A stretch of DNA of 7,604 nt. Source: an uncultured Actinoplanes sp. (GTDB lineage: Bacteria; Actinomycetota; Actinomycetes; Mycobacteriales; Micromonosporaceae). Shown piece after piece: positions 1 through 5,514 of the stretch. The stretch spans positions 1 to 7,604 of the forward strand of contig CAKUMG010000249.1 of NCBI GenBank assembly GCA_934667465.1. Direction: 5' to 3'. A model generated the notes under the pieces. That model was not told where the DNA came from and searched no databases. It saw only the letters and a program-made list of their open reading frames with translations. The translations under genes and the position numbers were made by a program. Numbering within the stretch: position 1 is the first letter of the stretch; every line of letters starts with the position of its first letter.

Positions 1-219
1 GCCGGGCACGACGATCGTGCCGGCGCGGGCGAGGGCGTCGAGGCCGTGGCCGACGGCGAGGCGCAGCGGGCCCGCGTCGACGACCGGCTCGGTGCCGCAG
101 ACCTCCACCCGGTAGCCGGGCCGGTCGCCGGGCAGCCGCACCCGGCCCAGGACCTCGATCGGGGTGGCCAGGTCGAACGCGATCGTGTCCGGCAGCGCGA
201 GGACGGCGACGGAGTGCAC
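1..219 (-). CDS. GlxA-family (DJ-1/PfpI + AraC-type) transcriptional regulator, N-terminal part only
   Basis: Reading the minus strand from GTG at 219 gives 73 uninterrupted codons that run off the left edge. The product opens MHSVAVLALPDTIAFDLATP and continues IEVLGRV..., then GYRVEVCGTEPVVDAG, and ends at the edge with GTIVVPG. This is the start of the class I amidotransferase-like (DJ-1/PfpI) domain of GlxA-type regulators, which are usually just over 300 residues with an AraC-type helix-turn-helix at the C-terminus. That HTH part lies outside the window, so the regulator assignment rests on the N-terminal pattern and on the neighbour. A G-run at 225-229 (minus-strand GGGGG) is a modest ribosome site for the GTG. 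The gene is divergent from the DJ-1/PfpI gene at 302, a common arrangement for GlxA regulators and a gene they control. A stand-alone DJ-1-type protein cannot be excluded. Confidence 0.8.
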   Translation of the reverse strand, partial: MHSVAVLALPDTIAFDLATPIEVLGRVRLPGDRPGYRVEVCGTEPVVDAGPLRLAVGHGLDALARAGTIVVPG

Positions 220-230
220 GGAAACCCCCA

Positions 231-263
231 GGCAGGAAACAGTCGGAGGATGGCAATCCTGCC
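231..263. promoter_or_regulatory. Inverted repeat between divergent DJ-1-family genes, candidate operator
   Basis: GGCAGGA at 231-237 and TCCTGCC at 257-263 form a perfect 7-bp inverted repeat with a 19-bp spacer, centred at about 247. It lies in the 82-bp gap between the GlxA-type regulator and the DJ-1/PfpI gene. The position suits an operator for the regulator, but arms this short with GC-rich sequence can arise by chance. No convincing -35/-10 pair was recognised in the gap. Confidence 0.35.
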
Positions 264-301
264 ACTGGTCGCGGCCGCCGGCGCGGCCGAGGATCGACGG
301 C

Positions 302-955
302 ATGCTCGTACAGATCGTGTTGTTCGACGGGTTCGACCCGCTCGATGTCATAGCCCCCTTCGAGGTGTTCGCCGCCGGCAGCGACGCCGCGGGCGGCGCG
401 CTGGAGGTGGAGCTCGTCGCCGCGGACGGCCCGCGCGAGGTGGTCAGCGGCACCCGGGGGCTGACACTGCGGGCCACCGCCGCGCTGCGGCCCGGCCTGC
501 CGGGCTACGTGGTGGTGCCCGGCGCCAGCGGTCCCACCACCGGCGACCCCGACGACGGGGTGGAGACCATCCCGGTGCTGCTGGCCCGGTTCGCGGAGTC
601 GGCTGCGCCGCTGCTGCGTACGGCGATCGATCATCCGGACGTGACGGTCGCGACCGTCTGCGGCGGCTCGCTCGCCCTGGCCATGGCGGGTCTGGTCGAG
701 GGCCGCCACGTGGTGACCCACCACCTCGGCATGGACCTGCTCGACGCGACCGGCGCGCACGCGGTGGCCGCCCGCGTCGTCGACGACGGCGACCTGGTCA
801 GCGCGGGCGGTGTCACGTCCGGTCTGGATCTGGGGCTCCACCTGCTGGAACGCGAGTACGGCCCGCAGGTCGCGCACGCCGTCGAGCGGCTCTTCGAACA
901 CGAGCGGCGCGGCGTCGTCTGGCGCGCCGCCGGCCTGACGCCGGTGCTGTCGTGA
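302..955 (+). CDS. DJ-1/PfpI family protein (isonitrile hydratase-like or amidase-like)
   Basis: The 217-residue product is a complete single-domain DJ-1/PfpI (class I glutamine amidotransferase-like) protein. It opens MLVQIVLFDGFDPLDVIAPF with E21 in the PFEVF segment at the usual acidic position. The nucleophile elbow is TVCGGS with Cys120, followed by the LALAMAGLVEGR helix and a THH motif (His140, His141), all as in the isonitrile hydratase/ThiJ-like branch. The ATG at 302 is preceded by GAGGA at 289-293, eight bases upstream, and begins exactly at the conserved first strand; upstream in-frame codons look non-coding. The gene is divergent from a GlxA-type regulator, which is probably its controller, and overlaps the next gene by GTGA. 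The substrate is unknown. Isonitrile hydratase, glyoxalase-like and stress-chaperone activities all occur on this fold, and sequence alone does not decide between them. Confidence 0.88.
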   Translation: MLVQIVLFDGFDPLDVIAPFEVFAAGSDAAGGALEVELVAADGPREVVSGTRGLTLRATAALRPGLPGYVVVPGASGPTTGDPDDGVETIPVLLARFAESAAPLLRTAIDHPDVTVATVCGGSLALAMAGLVEGRHVVTHHLGMDLLDATGAHAVAARVVDDGDLVSAGGVTSGLDLGLHLLEREYGPQVAHAVERLFEHERRGVVWRAAGLTPVLS

Positions 956-1266
956 CGTCGCTCGCCGGCACGTGGGACGTCAGCCTGAAGACCCCGATCG
1001 GTACGCTGCGCGCGGTCTACGTCTTCACCGAGTCCGGCGGCACGATCGCCGGGACAGCGGCGACCAGGGCCGAGACGGTGCCGCTCGACGGTATCGGCTG
1101 GGACGGCAGCCGCGCGACGTGGCGGCAGTCCGTGACCCGCCCGATGCGCCTCAACCTCGACTTCGACGTGACCGTCGACGGCGACACGCTGTCCGGGCGC
1201 TCGCGAGCCGGGCGCCTGCCCCGGACCTTGGTCACCGGCACCCGCCGTCCGCCCGGGCCGGAATGA
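952..1266 (+). CDS. Small beta-rich (lipocalin/calycin-like?) hypothetical protein
   Basis: The 104-residue product is soluble, with no signal peptide or membrane helix. The pattern is alternating short beta strands with turns: GTWDVSLKTPIGTLRAVYVF, GGTIAGTA, VPLDGIGW, ATWRQSV, MRLNLDFDVTVDGDTLSGRS. The GTW opening, the T-PIG turn and the regular 10-12 residue strand spacing suggest a small beta-barrel or beta-sandwich, possibly lipocalin-like. Similar short GTW...TPIG...TVDGDTLSG proteins exist as uncharacterised families; no function is assigned. The GTG at 952 overlaps the stop of the DJ-1/PfpI gene by four bases (GTGA), so translation is probably coupled and the two proteins made together. 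The codon bias matches the neighbours, which supports a real gene. The C-terminal tail (RRPPGPE) is probably disordered. Confidence 0.75.
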   Translation: MTSLAGTWDVSLKTPIGTLRAVYVFTESGGTIAGTAATRAETVPLDGIGWDGSRATWRQSVTRPMRLNLDFDVTVDGDTLSGRSRAGRLPRTLVTGTRRPPGPE

Positions 1267-1298
1267 CCTCAGGGGCCGAGCGGAAGCGGCCACGAGGT
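1266..1298. terminator. Bidirectional hairpin between convergent genes
   Basis: ACCTC (1266-1270) pairs with GAGGT (1294-1298), and GGCCG (1274-1278) pairs with CGGCC (1287-1291). The loop has eight bases, and a small internal loop (AGG opposite AC) separates the two stems. It begins at the last base of the upstream stop codon and lies between convergent genes. There is no T-tract on either side, as is common for actinobacterial terminators. The function is inferred from position and pairing. Confidence 0.5.
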
Positions 1299-1324
1299 GG
1301 GCGCGCGGGAGGCAGGCGGGCCGG

Positions 1325-2479
1325 TCAGGAAGCCCGTACCCGGCGGAAGGTCGTCCTAATCTGCTCGGTGAGCACGGCGGGCTGTTCGAGGGCGGCGAAA
1401 TGCCCGCCCCGGTCCAGCTGCTCGTAGTGCAGCACTGTCGCGTAGCGCCGCTCGATCCAGCGCCGGGATGCCTGGACCGCCTCACCCGGGAAGATGCTGA
1501 AGCCCGCGGGGACCGGGTTGGTTCCCGCGGGGGTGCCGGCGGTGCCGTGCCGGTCCTCCCAGTAGAGCCGCGCGGCGGAGGCGGCGGCGTTGGGCAGCCA
1601 GTAGAGCATGATGTCGTCGAGGATCTCGTCGCGGTCGATGACCTTCTCGGGGTGGCCGTCGCTGTCGGTCACGTCCTGGAACAGGGTGTAGATCCACGCG
1701 GCGAGCCCGGCGGGGGAGTCCGCGAGCGAATAGCCGATCGTCTGCGGCCGGGTCGCCTGCTCACGGGCGTAGCCGTCCAGTTCGGAACCGTAGTGCTGGG
1801 CGCGTGCCATCATCCGCTGCTCCTCGGCCGTGGCCTCGCGCATCTCCTCCGGCGTCGGGAAGACCAGCGGCAGGTTGAAGTGCGCGCCCCGGCACCGCTC
1901 GGGCGCCTGCCGGGTGAGCTGCTCGACGACCGCCGCGCCCCAGTCGCCGCCCTGGGCGAACCAGCTGTCGTAGCCGAGCCGCCGCATCAGGGTGATCCAC
2001 GCGTTCGCCGTCCGGGCGACGTTCCACCCGGTGCCGGTGGGCTTGCCGGAGAACCCGAAGCCGGGCATCGAGGGGATCACGACGTGGAAGGCATCCTGTG
2101 CGCTGCCGCCGTGGGCGACCGGGTCGGTCAGCGGACCGATCAGGTGCCGGAACTCCAGCACGGATCCGGGCCAGCCGTGGCACAGCAGCAGCGGCACCGC
2201 GCCGGGCTCGGGGGAGCGCACGTGCAGGAAGTGGATGTCCAGCCCGTCGAGGACGGTGTGCGACGAGCCGAGGCTGTTGAGTTCGCGCTCCGTGCGCCGC
2301 CAGTCGTATCCGGTGGCCCAGTGCTCGCAGAGGGCGCGGACGCGGTCCAGTTGCGGGCCCTGCCCGGAGTCGGCGACGGTCTCGCGGTCCGGCCATCGGG
2401 TGGCGGCCAGGCGCCGCGTCAGGTCCTGCAGGTCGGAGTCGGGCACGGCGATGGGGAACGGTTCTACCGGTGGCGTCAT
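1325..2479 (-). CDS. Epoxide hydrolase, EHN-type alpha/beta hydrolase
   Basis: This 384-residue cytosolic enzyme has the architecture of microsomal-type/fungal epoxide hydrolases, which open epoxides to vicinal diols through an Asp ester intermediate. Residues 5 to about 110 are an EHN domain: the PFPIAVPDSDLQDLTRRL start, the TRWPD motif, and YDWRRTERELNSL. The oxyanion motif HGWPGS is at 101-106. The nucleophile is Asp179 in GGDWGA, preceded by SMPGFGFSGKP. The acid is probably Glu333 in FPGE, and the base is His360 in GGHFAALEQP. A cap segment at about 205-310 holds Tyr250 and Tyr306, either of which could help protonate the epoxide. The length and all key residues look intact. The ATG at 2479 has no Shine-Dalgarno sequence (upstream minus strand reads GCTACGCTGCGTCC), consistent with a leaderless transcript. 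It is divergent from a TetR gene, its likely repressor. The substrate is unknown; xenobiotic or endogenous lipid epoxides are both possible. Confidence 0.93.
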   Translation of the reverse strand: MTPPVEPFPIAVPDSDLQDLTRRLAATRWPDRETVADSGQGPQLDRVRALCEHWATGYDWRRTERELNSLGSSHTVLDGLDIHFLHVRSPEPGAVPLLLCHGWPGSVLEFRHLIGPLTDPVAHGGSAQDAFHVVIPSMPGFGFSGKPTGTGWNVARTANAWITLMRRLGYDSWFAQGGDWGAAVVEQLTRQAPERCRGAHFNLPLVFPTPEEMREATAEEQRMMARAQHYGSELDGYAREQATRPQTIGYSLADSPAGLAAWIYTLFQDVTDSDGHPEKVIDRDEILDDIMLYWLPNAAASAARLYWEDRHGTAGTPAGTNPVPAGFSIFPGEAVQASRRWIERRYATVLHYEQLDRGGHFAALEQPAVLTEQIRTTFRRVRAS

Positions 2480-2485
2480 GGACGC

Positions 2486-2516
2486 AGCGTAGCGTAGAAG
2501 TGGAATAAGTTTTCAA
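2486..2516 (-). promoter_or_regulatory. Candidate promoter for the epoxide hydrolase
   Basis: On the minus strand, TTGAAA (2516 to 2511) can serve as a -35 box and TACGCT (2491 to 2486) as a -10 box with the TAnnnT pattern, 19 bp apart. A second TACGCT at 2496 to 2491 would leave only 14 bp. The start point expected about 7 bases after the -10 falls at or next to the ATG at 2479. The 19-bp spacer is long, so confidence is moderate. Confidence 0.4.
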
Positions 2517-2530
2517 CTTGGAATTCTTCT
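2496..2530. promoter_or_regulatory. Two-tier dyad, candidate TetR operator
   Basis: AAGTT (2507-2511), TTC spacer, and AACTT (2515-2519) form a perfect inner palindrome centred on 2513. Around the same centre, AGAAG (2496-2500) and CTTCT (2526-2530) form a perfect outer inverted repeat. The six bases between tiers on each side do not pair. The site is an AT-rich island in GC-rich DNA, lies between the divergent TetR and epoxide hydrolase genes, and overlaps the -35 box proposed for each. TetR-family operators are typically dyads in exactly this position. Confidence 0.65.
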
Positions 2531-2546
2531 TCCGCTTAGCTAGGGT
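2518..2546 (+). promoter_or_regulatory. Candidate promoter for the TetR-split barrel operon
   Basis: TTGGAA (2518-2523) and TAGGGT (2541-2546) are separated by an ideal 17 bp and match the actinobacterial TTGnnn / TAnnnT pattern. The start point predicted 7-8 bases after the -10 falls at 2553-2554, which is the first base of the GTG start of the TetR gene. TAGGGT could instead be misread as a ribosome site. Confidence 0.55.
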
Positions 2547-2553
2547 TGCACCT

Positions 2554-3183
2554 GTGACTCCTCTGCGGCGCGATGCCGAGCGCAACCGGCAACTGCTGCT
2601 GCGCACGGCGTACGAGCTGATGGCCGTCCACGGTCTCGACGTGCCCTACGAGGACATCGCCCGCGCGGCGGGGACCGGGATGGGCACCGTCTACCGGCGG
2701 TTCCCGCAGCGGCAGGATCTGCTGGACGCCCTGTTCGGCGAGCACATCGACACCGTGATCGGTCTCGCCGAACAGGCCGCGCGCGACGAGGACGCCTGGG
2801 CGGGCCTGGCCCGGTTCCTCGAGCGGCAGCTCGAGATCGAGGCGGGCAGCCGCGGGCTGGGGGAGCTGCTGCGCGGCCGCAACCGGGCCACCGAGCTGGT
2901 GCGGCAGGCGCACGACCGGATGACCCCGTTGATCGCGGACCTCATCGCCCGGGCCGTCCGCGCGGGTCAGCTCCCGGCCGGGGCCACCCCCGCCGACTTC
3001 GTCGCGGTGCACGTGATGGTGGGCAGCGTCATGGATGCCTCCCGGGACTTCGCGCCCGGCCTGTGGCGGCGCGCGCTCACGGTCGCGCTGGCCGGGCTGC
3101 GCCACGCCGACCTGTCCGGCGAACCGCCGCCCGAGACGGTGATCGACCGCCTGTACGACCACGAGAACCACGACAAGAAATGA
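2554..3183 (+). CDS. TetR-family transcriptional repressor
   Basis: The 209-residue product starts at GTG 2554 and opens MTPLRRDAERNRQLLLRTAY. The N-terminal HTH follows: DVPYEDIARAAGTGMGTVYR at 29-48, then RFPQRQDLLDALF, a textbook TetR recognition segment. The remaining 140 residues are helical, as expected for ligand binding and dimerisation, with the RNRATELVRQAHDRMTPLIADL helix and WRRALTVALAGLR near the C-terminus. The frame stays open upstream to TTG 2518, but that start would lie on the proposed -35 box and would add a segment with a TTA leucine codon, rare in such genomes; GTG 2554 fits the family start. The gene is divergent from an epoxide hydrolase across a dyad, and the next gene overlaps by ATGA. 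It probably represses both directions. The ligand is unknown. Confidence 0.92.
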   Translation: MTPLRRDAERNRQLLLRTAYELMAVHGLDVPYEDIARAAGTGMGTVYRRFPQRQDLLDALFGEHIDTVIGLAEQAARDEDAWAGLARFLERQLEIEAGSRGLGELLRGRNRATELVRQAHDRMTPLIADLIARAVRAGQLPAGATPADFVAVHVMVGSVMDASRDFAPGLWRRALTVALAGLRHADLSGEPPPETVIDRLYDHENHDKK

Positions 3184-3581
3184 CGGTCCCCATGCCCCTT
3201 CCCGACGCCCTGCTCGACGTCCTGCGCTCCCGAGCGATCTGCTTCGTCACCACCCTCATGCCCGACGGCTCGCCGCAGATCTCGCAGACCTGGGCCGGCA
3301 CGGACGGCGAACACGTGCTGATCAACACGGTGGACACCCACCAGAAGGCCCGCAACCTCGGACGTGACCCGCGGATCGCCATCGGCATCGCCGACCCCGC
3401 CGCCCCCTCGCGGTCGTGGGCGTTGCGCGGCAGCGTCGTCGCCGCCACGACGGAGGGTGCCCGGGAGAACATCGACGAGCTGTCCCAGAAGTACATCGGC
3501 CGGCCCTACCCGGGCTTCGGCGGCGGTGACCAGCAGCGCGTCCTGCTCACGGTCAAGGTCGACAGGGTGCACACGCCCTGA
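3180..3581 (+). CDS. PPOX-class (split beta-barrel) F420- or flavin-dependent oxidoreductase-like protein
   Basis: This 133-residue protein has the compact split beta-barrel of the pyridoxamine-phosphate-oxidase superfamily. Visible are CFVTTLMPDGSPQISQTW at about 21-38, VLINT, and then the phosphate-binding stretch HQKARNLGRDPRIAIGI (Lys56, Arg58, Asn59, Arg62, Arg65), followed by WALRGSVV. The QKARNLxRDPR pattern and small size are typical of mycobacterial Rv1155-like, F420-binding members, but FMN or heme-binding relatives share it. The ATG at 3180 overlaps the TetR stop by four bases (ATGA). There is no clear ribosome site of its own, so translation is probably coupled; an alternative ATG is at 3192. 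As the second gene of a TetR operon opposite an epoxide hydrolase, it may reduce or sequester the same class of compound. The activity is not determined. Confidence 0.87.
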   Translation: MTVPMPLPDALLDVLRSRAICFVTTLMPDGSPQISQTWAGTDGEHVLINTVDTHQKARNLGRDPRIAIGIADPAAPSRSWALRGSVVAATTEGARENIDELSQKYIGRPYPGFGGGDQQRVLLTVKVDRVHTP

Positions 3582-3703
3582 GCCCGCTGTCACTTTCGTC
3601 GTACGGGCCGGGTGCCCGGGTTCAGACGGAGCACTGACGACCGGGGCGCCGATTTCCGCGAGGCTGGGCCGCACAAGCCCTCCTCACGGAACGGGGACCA
3701 CCC
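3582..3703. other. Intergenic gap upstream of the two-component operon
   Basis: These 122 bases separate the split-barrel gene from the next operon on the same strand. A weak CCGGG/CCCGG inverted repeat near 3608-3620 is too tight to be a convincing terminator. GGGGA at 3693-3697 is the ribosome site for ATG 3704, six bases upstream. No clear -35/-10 pair was recognised, though the operon promoter should lie here. Confidence 0.5.
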
Positions 3704-3937
3704 ATGAGCGCCACCGGTCGACGTACGGAAAGCAGTCTTCGCCTTGCCGGTTTGGTTCTGACGTCGTTCCTCACCGTCACCACCTGGATCGACGGGCCGC
3801 GCTGGCTGGCCTGGCTCGGCGTCTTCGTGGTGATCGGTACGATCGTGCTGGTCGCCGCCGACGTCCGGGTGTGGCTGCGACGGCGGGATGCCCGGAAGAT
3901 GCGGCAGGCCCGGCAGGTCCAGCGGGCGGAGCGGTGA
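3704..3937 (+). CDS. Small two-helix membrane protein preceding the histidine kinase
   Basis: The 77-residue product has a short polar N-terminus (MSATGRRTESS), a first hydrophobic segment at about 12-27 (LRLAGLVLTSFLTVTT), a short WIDGPRW turn, and a second helix at about 34-53 (LAWLGVFVVIGTIVLVAADV). A strongly basic tail follows (WLRRRDARKMRQARQVQR). By the positive-inside rule both ends face the cytoplasm as a helical hairpin. No known family was recognised. GGGGA at 3693-3697 serves ATG 3704. The stop overlaps the kinase start as GTGA, so the protein is made with the two-component pair and may act as a small accessory or signalling partner of the kinase; this role is inferred only from position. 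Confidence 0.8.
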   Translation: MSATGRRTESSLRLAGLVLTSFLTVTTWIDGPRWLAWLGVFVVIGTIVLVAADVRVWLRRRDARKMRQARQVQRAER

Positions 3938-5514
3938 GGACTGTGCGAGAGACGACGGCCCGGTGGGTGCAGCAGATCCGCCGGGCCGGTGCGTGGCGGC
4001 TGGTCTACGAGATCGGCCTGGTCCTGATCGTGACGATCACGTCGGCGTGGGTGGCCGCCGACACCGCCTGGTATCCGGCGGCGCCGTGGCTGACCGCGCT
4101 GACCACCCCGGTGCTGATGCTCACGCGGCTGCGGTTCCCGGTGATCACCTACGTCGCCGCGGCCGTGATCGGGCTGGGCACCGGCGGGCAGAACTCGCTG
4201 CTGCTCATCGTCCTGAGCGCCTCGCTGGCGTACCGGGTGGTCACGTTCTGGCAGGTCGTCGCCGCCCTCGCCGCGGGCCTTCCCTGCTTCGTGCTCGCCG
4301 TCCTGTGGGAAGAGCCGCTCAGCGGCGAGTGGATCATCTTCGCGACCATGCTGTACGCGTTCCTCGCGCTCCTGCCCGCCGGCGTCGCCCGGCTGGTGCG
4401 CCGGCGCCGGACGCTGCTGACCGCCATGCACCGGCGCAACGTGCAGCTGCACAGCGAGCAGGACGAGATCGCCCGCGGCGCGCAGACCCGCGAGCGCGCC
4501 CGCATCGCCCGTGACCTGCACGACTCGCTCGGGCACAAACTGACACTGATCTCCCTGTACGCGGGGATGGTGCGCACCGCCGAGGACGAGCAGCAACGCA
4601 CCGAGACCGCCGACCTGGTGCGCCAGACGTCGTCGGCGGCCATGACCGAGCTGCGCCAGATCCTCGGCATCCTCGCCCACGACGGCGACACCCAGTCGTC
4701 GGTGCGCCCGCTGACCGGCCTCGACGAGCTCGCCGCGCAGGCCCGCGCCACCGGCGCCGACGTGCAGGTCGTCCGGGAGGGCGAGCCGCGGCCGCTGGCG
4801 GCGCTGACCGAGCACGCCGCGTACCGGGTGCTGCAGGAGGGGCTGACCAACGCGCTGCGGCACGCGCACGGCGGGCGGATCGTCGTGCTGCTGCGCTACG
4901 AGGCGGACGCCCTGGTCGCCCGCGTGACCAACACGGCCGGGCAGCGGGTCGTACGGGCCACGTCCGGGCAGGGGCTGCTCGGGCTGACCGAGCGGGTCCG
5001 GGTCGCCGGCGGCATGCTGTTCCACGGGCCGGACGGGGACGGCGGGTTCCGGCTGGCGGCCACCCTGCCCTACCCGGGTGACGCGACGGCCCCGCCGCCC
5101 GCCGCCCCGGCCGCCGCGGTGCCTGCGGGCCCCGACTTCGCCTCCGTACTCGACAAGCACAGCCGCCGCTCCCGGGCCGTGCTCGCCGGCACCGCGCTGT
5201 CGCTGGTCGTGCTCGTGGCGCTGTGCCTGGCCGGCGCGTGGGTGATGGTGTCCGGGGTGGCCATGGACCGCGAGACCTACGACGCCGTACGGGTCGGCCA
5301 GTCCGAGGCCGAGGTCCGCGCCCTGCTGCCCGACCCCGACGTCGCGGTCACCGGCACCACCGGCGGCCGGCCCGTGCCCGGAGCACAGTGCATCGACTAC
5401 CGGATCGCGATCCCGGACATGCTGCGCTCCGCCACGAACGAGACGATCTACCGGTTCTGCTTCCGCGACGGCACGCTGGCCGACAAGCAGATCATCGAGG
5501 AGCAGACCCCATGA
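3934..5514 (+). CDS. NarL-partner sensor histidine kinase (HisKA_3/HATPase) with C-terminal membrane helix and SmpA/BamE-like domain
   Basis: This 526-residue inner-membrane kinase starts at GTG 3934, overlapping the previous stop (GTGA); GTG 3943 is an alternative. About six hydrophobic segments fill 23-153, with little periplasmic loop. The HisKA_3 dimerisation domain has RARIARDLHDSLGHKLT with phospho-acceptor His196, then a helix ending TELRQILGIL. The HATPase domain has the N box LQEGLTNALRHA (Glu302, Asn306) and the G box SGQGLLGLTERV, ending near 380 (ATLPYPG). Beyond that, where such kinases usually stop, come a Pro/Ala linker (384-400), a basic stretch (KHSRRSR), a hydrophobic helix at 414-437 and a 90-residue tail. 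The tail begins ETYDAVRVGQSEAEVRALLP, the spacing seen in SmpA/BamE-like domains, with Cys486 and Cys509 possibly disulfide-bonded outside. The downstream regulator overlaps by ATGA and is the partner. The signal is unknown; the tail may sense envelope state. Confidence 0.92.
   Translation: MRTVRETTARWVQQIRRAGAWRLVYEIGLVLIVTITSAWVAADTAWYPAAPWLTALTTPVLMLTRLRFPVITYVAAAVIGLGTGGQNSLLLIVLSASLAYRVVTFWQVVAALAAGLPCFVLAVLWEEPLSGEWIIFATMLYAFLALLPAGVARLVRRRRTLLTAMHRRNVQLHSEQDEIARGAQTRERARIARDLHDSLGHKLTLISLYAGMVRTAEDEQQRTETADLVRQTSSAAMTELRQILGILAHDGDTQSSVRPLTGLDELAAQARATGADVQVVREGEPRPLAALTEHAAYRVLQEGLTNALRHAHGGRIVVLLRYEADALVARVTNTAGQRVVRATSGQGLLGLTERVRVAGGMLFHGPDGDGGFRLAATLPYPGDATAPPPAAPAAAVPAGPDFASVLDKHSRRSRAVLAGTALSLVVLVALCLAGAWVMVSGVAMDRETYDAVRVGQSEAEVRALLPDPDVAVTGTTGGRPVPGAQCIDYRIAIPDMLRSATNETIYRFCFRDGTLADKQIIEEQTP

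Noticed and set aside
46..951. Long plus-strand open frame running into the small protein at 952
   Set aside because: It is antisense to the GlxA-type gene and out of frame with the DJ-1/PfpI gene. The translation is Arg/Gly/Ala-rich with no domain; only the part from GTG 952 looks like protein.
1400..2497. Plus-strand open frame of 365 codons
   Set aside because: It is the antisense shadow of the epoxide hydrolase, whose catalytic motifs are all intact on the other strand. Its translation is low-complexity Gly/Val/Arg sequence.
3608..3620. CCGGG/CCCGG inverted repeat as a terminator after the split-barrel gene
   Set aside because: Only two bases separate the arms, so the usable stem is about four pairs, and no T-tract follows.
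3622..5160. Minus-strand open frame of 512 codons opposite the histidine kinase
   Set aside because: High GC keeps the antisense frame free of stops. The product is His/Arg/Gly/Gln-rich with no recognisable fold, while the plus strand encodes clear kinase motifs.
5254..5514. Kinase C-terminal tail as a separate gene for a true BamE outer-membrane lipoprotein
   Set aside because: It is in frame with the kinase with no stop, convincing start or lipobox in between, and a high-GC actinobacterium would not have a Gram-negative BAM complex. It is better read as a fused domain with a similar fold.
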